NCBI RefSeq assembly: GCF_900111245.1
Contig: NZ_FOGO01000009.1
Location: 186,001-250,000, forward strand
Origin: Streptomyces qinglanensis
Lineage (GTDB): Bacteria; Actinomycetota; Actinomycetes; Streptomycetales; Streptomycetaceae
Length of the DNA stretch: 64,000 bases
Direction of reading: 5' to 3'
Positions 47,601 to 57,921 of the stretch are shown piece by piece. The first letter of the stretch is position 1, and every line of letters begins with the position of its first letter. The position numbers and the translations under genes were made by a program. Below the pieces are notes generated by a model, which did no database searches, was not told the origin of the DNA, and saw only the letters and a list, made by a program, of their open reading frames with translations.

Positions 47601-47606
47601 CAAGCT
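47601..47606 (+). promoter_or_regulatory. -10-like box of the APC permease gene
   Basis: CAAGCT, six bases before ATG 47613; a weaker match than its neighbours. Confidence 0.4.
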
Positions 47607-47612
47607 GGGCCC

Positions 47613-49121
47613 ATGCCTGGAGCCCGCTCGCGCACGGCCGACCTCCTGGGGGACAGCCCGGACGGTGCACTGCGGCGCAGTCTGACGCTGCGCGACCTGA
47701 TCGTCTACGGTCTGCTGTTCATCGCACCGATGGCACCGGTGGGCATCTACGGTGCGCTGGACGCACGCAGCCATGGCGTGGTGCCGCTGGTGTACGTGGT
47801 GGCGACGGTGGCGATGTCGTTCACGGCCTTCTCGTACGCCCGGATGATCCATACGGTGCCGCAGGCGGGCTCCGTGTACGCGTACGCGCGCGTGGGCGTC
47901 GGGCCCGGCGCCGGCTTCGTGGCCGGCTGGATGATGATGCTGGACTATCTGCTCATCCCGGCTGTCGCCTATCTGTTCTCCGGCATCGCCATGGCGCAAC
48001 TGGTGCCCGAAGTGGACCAGTGGATCTGGACGGCCCTCGCCGTGGTGGTGACGACAGCGCTCAATCTCTCGGGGGTGCGGCGCGCGGCGGTGGTCGGATT
48101 CCTGGTGCTGGCCATGGAGATCCTGGTGCTGCTGGTGTTCGTGGCGGCCGCGCTGGTGGTGCTGGTGCAGGACGGTCCCGCGCGGGGCTGGCTCTCCCCG
48201 GTCACGGGGGACCGCGCCTTCTCGCTGACGGCCCTGCTGAGCGCGGTCTCCGTGGCGGTGCTCTCCTTCCTCGGCTTCGACGCCATCGCGAACTTCGCCG
48301 AGGAGGCGCGGGCCGGCAAGGGTGACCGCGCCACCCCGGTCGCCCGCGCCCTGGTGTGGTGCCTGCTGGTCACCGGTGTGCTCTTCGTCGTCCAGACCTA
48401 CCTGGCCGCGCTGCTGTCGCAGGACTCCTCGCAGCGGCTCGCCGACGATCCGGCCTCCCAGGGTGCTGCCTTCTACACCGCGACGAAGGCGGCGGTCGGG
48501 GGCTGGCTGGAGACGACGGTGGCGGTGAGCAAGGCGATCGGTGCGGCGTTCGCGGCGCTGGCCGGGCAGGCGGCGGCCGCCCGGCTGCTGTACGCCATGG
48601 CGCGCGACCGGCGGCTGCCGCGGGTGCTCGCCGAGGTCGGCAACCGCACCGGGGTGCCGGGGCGGGCGCTGCTGCTGAGCGCGGTGCTGACGCTGTGCGC
48701 CGCGGTGTGGGCCGCGCGGGCCGCCGACGGTCTGGACCGCCTCGTCTCCGTGGTGGACATCGGCGCCCTCTTCGGATTCGGCATGCTGCACCTGTCGGTC
48801 ATGGGCTACTACGGGCTCGGGCGGCGGGAGGGACAGCGCCCGGTGGGCCGGACCGCGGCGCCGGGAGGCTCGACACCCGGAGGTCCGGCGCTCGAAGGCG
48901 GCGCGCCCGGTGGCGCGGCGGGGCGACGGGGGCACGTGCTGTGGAACTGGGTGGTGCCGCTGGTCGGGCTCGGAATCATCGTCGCGGTGATCGTCACCGC
49001 CAATCGCGAGGCGCACTGGGTGGGCCTGGTGTGGCTGGCGGTCGCGCTGCTGGCGCTGGCGGTGCTGCGCCGGCGGGACCGGCGGGAGGCCGCGGCCGGG
49101 CGGGACACCGCTCCCGGCTGA
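47613..49121 (+). CDS. APC-family amino acid permease
   Basis: 502-residue membrane transporter with about twelve helices. The first helix begins RDLIVYGLLFIAPMAPVGIYG, containing the unwound G-x-G-like region of APC transporters. Other family features are SFTAFSYARMIHTVPQAGSVYAYA and SFLGFDAIANFAEEARAG, the latter typical of putrescine/amino acid importers. A Gly/Pro-rich loop lies near residues 405-435. ATG 47613 is the first codon with coding bias. Substrate unknown; the Y-A-R/E-E-A-R pattern fits cationic or aromatic amino acids or polyamines. Confidence 0.9.
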   Translation: MPGARSRTADLLGDSPDGALRRSLTLRDLIVYGLLFIAPMAPVGIYGALDARSHGVVPLVYVVATVAMSFTAFSYARMIHTVPQAGSVYAYARVGVGPGAGFVAGWMMMLDYLLIPAVAYLFSGIAMAQLVPEVDQWIWTALAVVVTTALNLSGVRRAAVVGFLVLAMEILVLLVFVAAALVVLVQDGPARGWLSPVTGDRAFSLTALLSAVSVAVLSFLGFDAIANFAEEARAGKGDRATPVARALVWCLLVTGVLFVVQTYLAALLSQDSSQRLADDPASQGAAFYTATKAAVGGWLETTVAVSKAIGAAFAALAGQAAAARLLYAMARDRRLPRVLAEVGNRTGVPGRALLLSAVLTLCAAVWAARAADGLDRLVSVVDIGALFGFGMLHLSVMGYYGLGRREGQRPVGRTAAPGGSTPGGPALEGGAPGGAAGRRGHVLWNWVVPLVGLGIIVAVIVTANREAHWVGLVWLAVALLALAVLRRRDRREAAAGRDTAPG

Positions 49122-49154
49122 CCAGCGCGGACCGGACTGCCCGACCGGAACTGC

Positions 49155-49280
49155 CGGGGCAGAAGGACGCAGGGACAGAAGGACGCAAGGGCAGAAGAGC
49201 GGAGGGGGCGGAGGGAGCGGAGCAGCGTAGGAGTGTAGGGGACGGAGCGCAGGGGGCGCGGGCGACGGAGGCGGGAAGGG
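49155..49280. repeat. Purine-rich tract before xseA
   Basis: G/A-rich segment with GGGACAGAAGGACGCA-type near repeats, similar in make-up to 7123-7205. Confidence 0.55.
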
Positions 49281-49302
49281 CCGGGCTGTCGGTGGCAGGG
49301 CC

Positions 49303-49308
49303 TAGCCT
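49303..49308 (+). promoter_or_regulatory. -10 box of xseA
   Basis: TAGCCT, six bases before ATG 49315. Confidence 0.55.
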
Positions 49309-49314
49309 TCTCGC

Positions 49315-50529
49315 ATGGCTCTCACCACGTCCGCCGAATCCCCGATCCCCGTCAGCGAGGTCTCGCGACTGATCCGCGGTTGGATCGACCGGCTGGGCGC
49401 CGTCTGGGTGGAGGGGCAGATCGTCCAGCTCTCGCCGCGGCCCGGTGCCGGCATCGTCTTCCTGACGCTTCGCGATCCCTCCCGCGAGGTCTCGCTCAGC
49501 GTCACCTGCTTCCGTCAGGTGTACGAGCAGGTCAAGGACGTCATCAGCGAGGGCGCCCGAGTGGTGGTCCACGCGAAGCCGGAGTGGTACGAGAAGACGG
49601 GGCGCCTCTCGCTGCGCGCCGCGGAGATCCGCCCGGTGGGTATGGGTGAGCTGCTGGCGCGGTTGGAGCGGCTGCGGAAGACGCTGGCGGCCGAGGGGCT
49701 GTTCGCGGCGGAGCGCAAGCGGCGGCTGCCGTTCCTGCCGCAGCGGATAGGGCTGATCACGGGCCGGGCCTCGGATGCCGAACGGGATGTGCTGCACACC
49801 GCGCGGGAGCGCTGGCCCGCCGTGCGCTTCGAGGTGCGGAACACGGCGGTCCAGGGGGTCTACGCGGTTCCGCAGATCATCGAGGCGCTGCAGGAACTGG
49901 ACGCGCGGGCCGACGTGGACGTGATCATCGTGACGCGGGGCGGCGGCGGTATGGAGGATCTGCTGCCGTTCTCGGACGAGCGCCTGGTGCGCGCCGTCGC
50001 CGCCGCGCGGACCCCGGTGGTGTCGGCGATCGGGCACGAGGCCGACGCACCGCTGCTGGATCTGGTCGCCGACCTGCGCTCCCGCACGCCCACCCACGCG
50101 GCCAAGGACACCGTGCCGGATGTCGGCGAGGAGCACGAGCGGGTGCGCGCGCTGCGGGAGCGTGCCTGGCGGGTGATCAACGGGCTGCTGGAGCGCGAGG
50201 AGCGCGGCCTCGCGGAGGTGATGAGCCGCCCCGTGATGGCCGATCCGCACGCCATGGTGGCGGATCGGGAGGAGGGGGTCACGGCGCTGCTGGACCGCTC
50301 GCGGCGGGTGCTCGACCACCGGCTGGCCCGCGCGGAGGACGCCTTGGAGCACACCCGCGCCCGCGTCGTCGCGCTGTCTCCGGCCGCGACGCTGGAGCGG
50401 GGCTATGCGGTGCTGCAGCGGGAGGACGGTGCTGTGGTCCGGGACGCGGCCGAGGTCGCCGAGGGCGACCTGCTGCGGGCCCGGGTGGCCGACGGGGAGT
50501 TCGGCGTCGCTGTCGGTCCCCGCGCATAG
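49315..50529 (+). CDS. xseA: Exodeoxyribonuclease VII large subunit
   Basis: 404-residue catalytic subunit of ExoVII, which degrades single-stranded DNA in both directions. The N-terminal OB-fold covers about residues 12-110 (SRLIRGWIDRLGAVWVEGQI, then FLTLRDPSREVSLSVTCFR). The catalytic domain has RIGLITGRASDAERDVLHTA, VIIVTRGGGGMEDLLPFSDE and SAIGHEADAPLLDLVADLRS. A long coiled-coil C-terminal region ends with LERGYAVLQREDG. It is followed nine bases later by xseB. No ribosome binding site is visible before ATG 49315; a -10 box six bases upstream fits a leaderless transcript. Confidence 0.97.
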   Translation: MALTTSAESPIPVSEVSRLIRGWIDRLGAVWVEGQIVQLSPRPGAGIVFLTLRDPSREVSLSVTCFRQVYEQVKDVISEGARVVVHAKPEWYEKTGRLSLRAAEIRPVGMGELLARLERLRKTLAAEGLFAAERKRRLPFLPQRIGLITGRASDAERDVLHTARERWPAVRFEVRNTAVQGVYAVPQIIEALQELDARADVDVIIVTRGGGGMEDLLPFSDERLVRAVAAARTPVVSAIGHEADAPLLDLVADLRSRTPTHAAKDTVPDVGEEHERVRALRERAWRVINGLLEREERGLAEVMSRPVMADPHAMVADREEGVTALLDRSRRVLDHRLARAEDALEHTRARVVALSPAATLERGYAVLQREDGAVVRDAAEVAEGDLLRARVADGEFGVAVGPRA

Positions 50530-50532
50530 GCT
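50527..50532 (+). promoter_or_regulatory. -10 box of xseB
   Basis: TAGGCT overlapping the xseA stop and ending six bases before ATG 50539. This suggests xseB also has its own start point. Confidence 0.5.
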
Positions 50533-50538
50533 GGCGGT

Positions 50539-50871
50539 ATGACGACGGAAACGGAAGGCCAGGTCGCCGCGGGCGGCCCGGCGGAGGCCGCGGCGGACGG
50601 TGCGGCCGGCTCGTCCCAGGCGGAGCTGGCCTCGGCGGACGCGCTCAGCTATGAGCAGGCGCGGGCCGAGTTGGTCGAGGTCGTGCAGCGGCTGGAGTCC
50701 GGTGGTTCGACGCTGGAGGAGTCGCTGGCGCTGTGGGAGCGTGGCGAGGAGCTGGCGGGAATCTGCCGCGCCTGGTTGGAGGGGGCGCGGGCCAGGCTGG
50801 ACGCGGTGCTGGAAGAAGAGGAAGAAGAAGAGGAAGAAGAGGCGGAGGAAGCAGAGGAGGACGAGCGGTGA
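50539..50871 (+). CDS. xseB: Exodeoxyribonuclease VII small subunit
   Basis: 110-residue small subunit. The conserved three-helix core (LSYEQARAELVEVVQRLESG, then STLEESLALWERGEELAGIC) lies at about residues 36-85. It is longer than the usual ~75-90 residues because of an Ala/Gly-rich N-terminus and a C-terminal run of glutamates. The glutamate run is encoded by a GAA/GAG microsatellite (50811-50846), unusual in a genome that strongly prefers GAG and possibly prone to slippage. It sits nine bases after xseA. Confidence 0.95.
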   Translation: MTTETEGQVAAGGPAEAAADGAAGSSQAELASADALSYEQARAELVEVVQRLESGGSTLEESLALWERGEELAGICRAWLEGARARLDAVLEEEEEEEEEEAEEAEEDER

Positions 50872-50996
50872 GCCGGGGGCGGTGAGCGGTGGGCGGCCGG
50901 CCCGGGAGCACCCGGTGCGGGGCACTGCCCATGGGGCGGGCGACCGGCGCCGGAGGCGGCCCGCCGGTGGCGCGCCGGGCGGCCACCGGAGGTGTT

Positions 50997-51010
50997 GTTC
51001 AAGCTTTAAC
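50997..51010. promoter_or_regulatory. Operator-like palindrome of the nitroreductase gene
   Basis: GTTCAAGCTTTAAC is a 14-base palindrome with one mismatched pair, in an AT-rich patch unusual for this window. A -10-like TACACT follows at 51021-51026. It could be a MarR- or HxlR-type redox or electrophile-responsive operator. Confidence 0.5.
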
Positions 51011-51072
51011 TAGTGCTGGTTACACTTGTCTCTGCACCCCGAACGTCGCACGCAAAGGCAAGGCACCACCCC

Positions 51073-51666
51073 ATGACACTCGCCCTCGACCCCGCAGCCC
51101 AGGACCTCCTCTTCCGTGAGGCCCGCACGGCCAACACCTTCACGGACGAACCGGTCACCGAGGAGCAGGTCCAGGCGATATACGACCTGGTGAAGTACGG
51201 CCCCACGGCTTTCAACCAGTCGCCGCTGCGCCTCACCCTGCTGCGCTCACCCGAGTCCCGGGAGCGGCTGCTGGCACACATGGCCGAGGGCAACGTGCCC
51301 AAGACCCGCAAGGCGCCGCTGACCGCAGTGCTCTCCTACGACCTGGACTTCCACGAGCGGCTTCCCGAGCTCTTCCCGCACGCCCCGCACATCAAGGACG
51401 CGTTCTTCGCGGAGGAGAGCACGCGCGAGAGCGCCGGTGCGCTGAACGCGGCGCTCCAGGCCGGGTACTTCATCCTCGGCGTGCGCTCCGCAGGGCTCGC
51501 GGTCGGCCCGATGACCGGCTTCGACCACGACGGCGTCGACAAGGAGTTCTTCGGCGACGGCCGCCAGCGCGTCCTGCTGGTCGCCAACATCGGGAAGCCG
51601 GGCCCCGACGCGTTCGCCCCGCGCTCGCCCCGACTCTCCTACGACGACGTGGTGACCGCCCTCTGA
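51073..51666 (+). CDS. Nitroreductase family protein (RutE/malonic semialdehyde reductase-like)
   Basis: 197-residue FMN-dependent oxidoreductase of the NfsA/FRP superfamily, in the RutE/HadB-type subgroup. Features include FREARTANTFTDEPVTEEQV at the start, YGPTAFNQSPLRLTLLRS in the FMN-binding region, GYFILGVRSAGLAVGPMTGF, and RVLLVANIGKPG near the end. These enzymes reduce quinones, nitro groups or 3-oxopropanoate using NAD(P)H. ATG 51073 starts the conserved N-terminus. An operator-like palindrome upstream suggests inducible expression. A strong terminator follows at 51749. Confidence 0.92.
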   Translation: MTLALDPAAQDLLFREARTANTFTDEPVTEEQVQAIYDLVKYGPTAFNQSPLRLTLLRSPESRERLLAHMAEGNVPKTRKAPLTAVLSYDLDFHERLPELFPHAPHIKDAFFAEESTRESAGALNAALQAGYFILGVRSAGLAVGPMTGFDHDGVDKEFFGDGRQRVLLVANIGKPGPDAFAPRSPRLSYDDVVTAL

Positions 51667-51748
51667 GCCACCGCCCCGTGCGGCACCGCCCTGCGCGGCG
51701 CCGTGCCCGGCGCTGATCGCCGAGCCGCGCCCAGCGACCCCTGAACCG

Positions 51749-51780
51749 CCCCCCGCGCGTACCCCCCCTCGCGCGGGGGG
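51749..51780. terminator. Terminator between the nitroreductase and DUF4245 genes
   Basis: A perfect 11-bp G/C stem (51749-51759 with 51770-51780), 10-base loop, followed by CTTCCCTTT. Confidence 0.88.
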
Positions 51781-51881
51781 CTTCCCTTTGCGCCGGGGCG
51801 ACGCCGGCGGTCCGCCGGGCCGGACGGACGCCGGTCCACCAGGCGGACCGCGCGCCGCGCGCTATCCGGCCTGCTCGGCGG

Positions 51882-52472
51882 CTATCCGGCCTGCTCGGCA
51901 GGGGACGCGGACGGGCTGTCGGCGGGCTTGTGCGACTCGGCGCGGAGCGCTCCGGCCAGCTCGCCCAGTTGCTGGAAGCTCGCCGTACCCGTGACCACCG
52001 TCACCGACTTGCCGTCCTCGGCGGTGCGCACCAGCGCGTCGTATTTGGGGCCGCGGTAGCGGGTCCACTCCGCGCCCGCGACGCGCTGCTTCTTCGCCGT
52101 CTTCTCCGCGCCCTGGGTGACGTCCTCGACGAACCGCGCCGGACGCTCCTCGTCGCTCTGCTCGACGGCGGCGTACTCGTTGTCCGGCGTCATGAAACCC
52201 AGGTGCCAGGCGGATCCCAGCGGGCTGTCCGCCTTGTAGCGGACAGAGGTGGCGCGCCACTGGTCGGACAGTCCCTGCGGCGCGGCGACCGGGTACGGCG
52301 CCGCGCGCCGTGCGGACGCCAGCTCGACGCGGTAACCGACGGCCTTGACCGGGTCCTTCTTGTCGTCGTGCGGAACGAACAGGTAGACGACCCCGGCGGC
52401 GAGAATGATCACTACCAGCGAGATGACCATGTCGCGCACGGCCTGTGCGCCGCGTTTCTTGTCTGCTGCCAC
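51882..52472 (-). CDS. DUF4245 membrane-anchored protein
   Basis: 196-residue protein with a short basic cytoplasmic N-terminus (AADKKRGAQAVRDM), one membrane helix (about residues 15-36) and an extracytoplasmic domain matching DUF4245: YRVELASARRAAPYPVAAPQ, then WHLGFMTPDNEYAAVEQS and EWTRYRGPKYDALVRTAEDG. Function unknown; it is conserved beside glpX in streptomycetes. GTG 52472 is chosen because the lead to the helix is then short and charged, with GGGGG close upstream. Convergent with the nitroreductase gene and divergent from glpX. Confidence 0.88.
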   Translation of the reverse strand: MAADKKRGAQAVRDMVISLVVIILAAGVVYLFVPHDDKKDPVKAVGYRVELASARRAAPYPVAAPQGLSDQWRATSVRYKADSPLGSAWHLGFMTPDNEYAAVEQSDEERPARFVEDVTQGAEKTAKKQRVAGAEWTRYRGPKYDALVRTAEDGKSVTVVTGTASFQQLGELAGALRAESHKPADSPSASPAEQAG

Positions 52473-52611
52473 GCCCCCATCGTCCCTTATGCCGGTCGGC
52501 GCCCCGCGCGAGGGTGCGCGCAGCGGGCGCAGCGCCCGGCCGGTGGCCGCGAGCACACCCCGCCCCGGCCGCTCATCCGTGGGCGCCCCTGCTCAGTCTG
52601 TGGCGTACGGG

Positions 52612-52617
52612 TAAAAT
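52612..52617 (+). promoter_or_regulatory. -10 box of glpX
   Basis: TAAAAT, about 80 bases before the glpX start, giving a leader of roughly 75 bases. No clear -35 box. Confidence 0.45.
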
Positions 52618-52698
52618 CCTGCCCACCCTCGCCGAATCGGCACAGCTCACGTCGCCGCAGTGGCCGTCCAGAGTCGCCGTACAGAAAGGTGTGTTCCG

Positions 52699-53733
52699 AT
52701 GACCGAACACCACCACCTGCCCTCCCCGCTCGAAGTCAGCCCGGAGGCACCTGACCGCAACCTGGCCCTGGAGTTGGTGCGGGTCACCGAGGCGGGGGCG
52801 ATGGCGTCGGGGCGCTGGGTCGGCAAGGGGGACAAGAACGGTGCGGACGGCGCGGCGGTCAAGGCGATGCGCACGCTCGTCTCCACGGTCTCCATGAACG
52901 GCGTGGTGGTGATCGGCGAGGGCGAGAAGGACGAGGCCCCGATGCTCTACAACGGGGAGCGCGTCGGCGACGGCACCGGGGCCGAGTGCGATGTGGCCGT
53001 CGATCCGGTCGACGGCACGACACTCACGGCCAAGGGCATGGGCAACGCGGTCTCGGTGCTGGCCGTGGCCGAGCGGGGCTCGATGTTCGACCCCAGCGCC
53101 GTCTTCTACATGGACAAGCTGGTCACCGGGCCCGAGGCGGCGGAGTTCGTGGACATCACCGCGCCGCCCGCGGTGAACATCCGCCGGATCGCCAAGGCCA
53201 AGGGCTGCGGCGTCGAGGACGTGACCGTCGTCGTGCTCGACCGGCCGCGGCACGAGGGCCTGGTCAAGGAGATCCGCGAGGCGGGCGCCCGGATCAAGTT
53301 CATCTCGGACGGCGATGTGGCGGGTGCCGTCATGACGGTGCGCGAGGAGACCGGCGTCGACCTGCTGCTCGGGGTCGGCGGCACCCCGGAGGGCATCATC
53401 GCGGCCTGCGCGATCAAGTGCCTCGGCGGGACGATACAGGGCAAACTGTGGCCCAAGGACGACGAGGAGCGGCAGCGCGCTCTCGACGCGGGCCACGACC
53501 TGGACCAGGTGCTGCTCACCGACGACCTGGTCAGCGGTGAGAACGTGTTCTTCGTCGCCACCGGTATCACCGACGGCGACCTCCTGCGGGGTGTGCACTA
53601 CCGCGGCGAACGCGCCTACACCCAGTCGCTGGTGATGCGGTCGAAGTCGGGCACCATCCGCCAGATCGACTCCGTGCACCGGCTCTCGAAGCTGCGCGCC
53701 TACAGCGCCGTCGACTTCGACCGCGCCCGCTGA
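52699..53733 (+). CDS. glpX: Class II fructose-1,6-bisphosphatase
   Basis: 344-residue GlpX-type phosphatase converting fructose 1,6-bisphosphate to fructose 6-phosphate in gluconeogenesis. Signature segments are NGVVVIGEGEKDEAPMLYNG and DVAVDPVDGTTLTAKGM (metal-binding Asp/Glu), plus DGDVAGAVMT and GVGGTPEGIIAACAIKCLGG. ATG 52699 has AAAGGTG upstream. Actinobacteria usually lack class I FBPase, so this is probably the essential gluconeogenic enzyme. A hairpin follows 16 bases after the stop. Confidence 0.97.
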   Translation: MTEHHHLPSPLEVSPEAPDRNLALELVRVTEAGAMASGRWVGKGDKNGADGAAVKAMRTLVSTVSMNGVVVIGEGEKDEAPMLYNGERVGDGTGAECDVAVDPVDGTTLTAKGMGNAVSVLAVAERGSMFDPSAVFYMDKLVTGPEAAEFVDITAPPAVNIRRIAKAKGCGVEDVTVVVLDRPRHEGLVKEIREAGARIKFISDGDVAGAVMTVREETGVDLLLGVGGTPEGIIAACAIKCLGGTIQGKLWPKDDEERQRALDAGHDLDQVLLTDDLVSGENVFFVATGITDGDLLRGVHYRGERAYTQSLVMRSKSGTIRQIDSVHRLSKLRAYSAVDFDRAR

Positions 53734-53749
53734 GGGCTGCGCCCGCGGC

Positions 53750-53774
53750 CGGGCCCGCACCGGCTGCGGGCCCG
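53750..53774. terminator. glpX terminator
   Basis: A perfect 10-bp stem (CGGGCCCGCA and complement) with 5-base loop. The following 53775-54126 is low-complexity CACCCG/GAGCG and CCCGGAGCAGTC repeats without a gene. Confidence 0.75.
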
Positions 53775-54126
53775 CACCCGGCCGGAGCCGCCCGGTGACG
53801 TCGCCGGGGGCGGTCCGGGCCCGGGACCGGTGGTGCCGCCCTCCGGGGACGAGTGCGCATCCCGCACCCCGCACCCCGCGACGCCACACCCACACCCGGA
53901 CCCACACCCGCGAGCGCACCCGCATCGGAGCCCGCGTTCCTGCGCGGTGGCACGGGCCTGCCCCGCACCCGCACCCGCGAGCGCGAGCGCGAGCGACCGG
54001 ACAGTGGCAGCCCCTCCCCGGAGCAGTCACGGTTTCCCCGGAGCAACTCCCGGAGCAGTCCCGGAAGCAGCCCCTCCCCAGCGCCGGAGAGGGGCCGTGC
54101 GGAGCGGGGGTTCCGGGTGAGTGCAG

Positions 54127-54498
54127 CTAGGCGATACGGGAGACCTCCGCCGGCTGCCCCGCGGCGGCGGACTGCGCGGCGCGGCGGCGACGCGAGAGGA
54201 CGACGCGGCGCTCCGCGGCGGTGAGGCCGCCCCAGACGCCGTACGGCTCGGGCATCACCAGGGCGTGCTCGCGGCACTCGACCAGGACGGGACAGCCCGA
54301 GCAGACGCGCTTGGCGGCCTGCTCGCGGGAGAGGCGGGCGGCGGTGGGCTCTTTGGAGGGGGCGAAGAAGAGACCCGCCTCGTCCCGGCGGCAGACGGCG
54401 TCCGCGTGCCAGGGGCCCGCTTGGTCGTCTCGCTCAGGCGTTCGCTGTGCGGGGACGGTGGCGGCGGCCTGCAGGGACTGATGCGGCGTGTGCAGCAC
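54127..54498 (-). CDS. wblI: WhiB-like iron-sulfur transcription factor
   Basis: 123-residue member of the Wbl family. Four cysteines in the pattern C36-x29-C66-x2-C69-x5-C75 bind a [4Fe-4S] cluster, and the turn PYGVWGGLTAAERR precedes the basic DNA-binding tail (SRRRRAAQ). GTG 54498 has AGGAG six bases upstream. The position beside glpX and the class I fumarase matches my memory of wblI in Streptomyces coelicolor; the symbol rests on that synteny. Wbl proteins act by binding the principal sigma factor. Its specific regulon is not inferable from sequence. Confidence 0.9.
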   Translation of the reverse strand: MLHTPHQSLQAAATVPAQRTPERDDQAGPWHADAVCRRDEAGLFFAPSKEPTAARLSREQAAKRVCSGCPVLVECREHALVMPEPYGVWGGLTAAERRVVLSRRRRAAQSAAAGQPAEVSRIA

Positions 54499-54733
54499 GG
54501 TCTGCTCCTGACGCGACGACGGAGGTTTGTTTCCCCTTCACCCGTCTTGCGGCGTACGGCAGTCCGCGGCTCCCCCGCGGGCCCCTCGGGACCGGCTCGC
54601 AAACTCTCGCCGTACGCAAGACGATGCCCGAGCCCTACCCGCTGTACGCGCCGGTATGCATTGCGTGTCGTCTGATACGCGCCCCAGCGTGCGCTCCCCG
54701 GCGCACACTGAACACCCCATGCGCCCCGCCCGT

Positions 54734-55522
54734 TCAGAGCTCCTTGCGCAGCCGGTCGCGCAGGTTCTGGATGAGGCGGCCGCGCTTCGGCTTGGCGTCC
54801 ACACCGCCGAAAATCGCCACTCCCTCGACCAGCACGGTCGGCGCGTCCGGATCCGCGGAGTCGTTGACGCGGACGTCGAAACCGCCGAAGATCCCGGCGC
54901 CCTTCTGCTGCAGGGTGACGTTCTCCGGGACCCGGATCTCGATTCCCCCGAAGATCGCAGTGGCGTTGATCTGCACATGCGGGTGCTCGAACAGCGCCTC
55001 GGTGAGGTCGATCTCGATCCCGCCGAAGCAGGCGAAAGCGTTGATCTTCCGCGGGACCCGCCAGCGCCCCTTGCGCCCGGCGCCGCTGAAGATGGCGACC
55101 AGGTTCTCCTTGGAGCAGTTGCCCGGCGCGGACGGGACGGAGGTGTGCGAGGCCGAGAAGTTCGCGAACGCGGTGCCGTAGGACCGCTGGCCGCCCCCGT
55201 GCGGTCCCGCGCCGTCGTGCTCTGCGCCGGAGGCGCCGGAGCGGCCCGCGGGAAGATCGCGCACGAGGGGCTCCAGCTCGCCCATCGTCTTGGCCCCGTA
55301 GACCGCCTCGATCCGCTCGCCGTGCTCCTCCGCGTCCAGCCGGCCCTCGGCGAGGGCCTCCCGGAGGATGTCCGCGACCCGGTCCCGGTCGGCGTCCGAG
55401 GCGCGCACCCCGCCGGGCTCCACAGCGGGGGCCGGCGCCGGCGCTGCCGCCGCGGCGGGCTCCGGGGACCGTTCGGCCGACTGCTGCTTCTGGAGCGAGG
55501 TGCGGGAAGAGTCTTCAGTCAC
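54734..55522 (-). CDS. DUF1707 and LiaF-like C-terminal domain protein
   Basis: 262-residue cytoplasmic protein. After an Ala/Pro-rich start, residues ~38-92 form a DUF1707 domain (VRASDADRDRVADILREALA, then EGRLDAEEHGERIEAVYGAK). The C-terminal half is a LiaF-like beta-helix of repeated FGGIEI/FGGFDV/FGGVDA rungs (AIFGGIEIRVPENV, IFGGFDVRV). LiaF-type domains act in cell-envelope stress signalling, here without membrane helices. GTG 55522 is preceded at six bases by TACGCT. It is divergent from the class I fumarase gene. Confidence 0.88.
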   Translation of the reverse strand: MTEDSSRTSLQKQQSAERSPEPAAAAAPAPAPAVEPGGVRASDADRDRVADILREALAEGRLDAEEHGERIEAVYGAKTMGELEPLVRDLPAGRSGASGAEHDGAGPHGGGQRSYGTAFANFSASHTSVPSAPGNCSKENLVAIFSGAGRKGRWRVPRKINAFACFGGIEIDLTEALFEHPHVQINATAIFGGIEIRVPENVTLQQKGAGIFGGFDVRVNDSADPDAPTVLVEGVAIFGGVDAKPKRGRLIQNLRDRLRKEL

Positions 55523-55528
55523 AGGGGC

Positions 55529-55534
55529 AGCGTA
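55529..55534 (-). promoter_or_regulatory. -10 box of the LiaF-like gene
   Basis: TACGCT on the minus strand, six bases before GTG 55522. Confidence 0.5.
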
Positions 55535-55648
55535 CCCAGACGCGATAGATCGCGACTACCCCCGCAGCGCCTCCTTGCACCCGGGTTCTACGCTGTGAGA
55601 CGCGCTCCCATCGTCGAGAGCCGTAAGTGTGAGAGGAAGAGTCCCCGT

Positions 55649-57349
<1,701 letters not shown>

Positions 57350-57388
57350 CTCATCCGCCGGGGCACAGCGTCACCCCGGCAGGGCTCC

Positions 57389-57425
57389 CGGGCCCGGTGC
57401 CGGCACCCGACCGGCACCGGGCCCG
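57389..57425. terminator. Terminator between fumarase and VOC gene
   Basis: A perfect 15-bp stem (57389-57403 with 57411-57425), 7-base loop, between convergent genes. Confidence 0.88.
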
Positions 57426-57486
57426 ATGACAGCACCCGGGGCCGGTTCCCGGGCCCGGCCCACCCGGCAGGGCCGGGGCGGGATCC

Positions 57487-57855
57487 TCACAGGTCCTGGA
57501 CCGTCCGCTGCAGCAGGCAGAACTCGTTGCCCTCCGGGTCGGCGAGCACCGTCCAGGTGACGTCCGGGGGCTGGCCGACGTCCACCCGGGTGGCGCCCAG
57601 CTCCAGGAGGCGCCGCAGCTCCTCCTCGGTGGTGCTGCCGTCGGCCCGCAGGTCGAGGTGGAGGCGGTTCTTGAGCGTCTTGCGCTCCGGGACGGGGAAG
57701 ACGTCGATGCCCGGCAGCGCCGGGTCCGACGGGCCGATGGTGATCCCGCCGTCGGCCTCCTCCCTGATCCGCCAGTCCAGCACCCGGCACCAGAAGTCGG
57801 CCACGACCCGGGGTTCCAGAGCGTCGATGCACAGCACCGAGATACGACTCGTCAT
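57487..57855 (-). CDS. VOC superfamily (glyoxalase-like) protein
   Basis: 122-residue protein of two beta-alpha-beta-beta-beta modules (SVLCIDALEPRVVADFWCRV, then KTLKNRLHLDLRADGSTTEE, ending DPEGNEFCLLQ). The H-L-D-L and E-F-C positions are the usual metal or substrate region of glyoxalase/bleomycin-resistance folds, in the short Glyoxalase_6-like form. Substrate unknown. ATG 57855 is preceded at exactly six bases by TAGGGT. Confidence 0.88.
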   Translation of the reverse strand: MTSRISVLCIDALEPRVVADFWCRVLDWRIREEADGGITIGPSDPALPGIDVFPVPERKTLKNRLHLDLRADGSTTEEELRRLLELGATRVDVGQPPDVTWTVLADPEGNEFCLLQRTVQDL

Positions 57856-57861
57856 GCCCGG

Positions 57862-57867
57862 ACCCTA
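57862..57867 (-). promoter_or_regulatory. -10 box of the VOC gene
   Basis: TAGGGT on the minus strand, six bases before ATG 57855. Confidence 0.5.
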
Positions 57868-57921
57868 GCCAGGAATGCGGCCGGGATGCGAGATGCTGAG
57901 GAGCAGGGAGGTGTGCGCACG

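Noticed and set aside
52573..54030. Long minus-strand frame over glpX
   Set aside because: Antisense shadow of glpX with poly-His/Asp/Arg composition.
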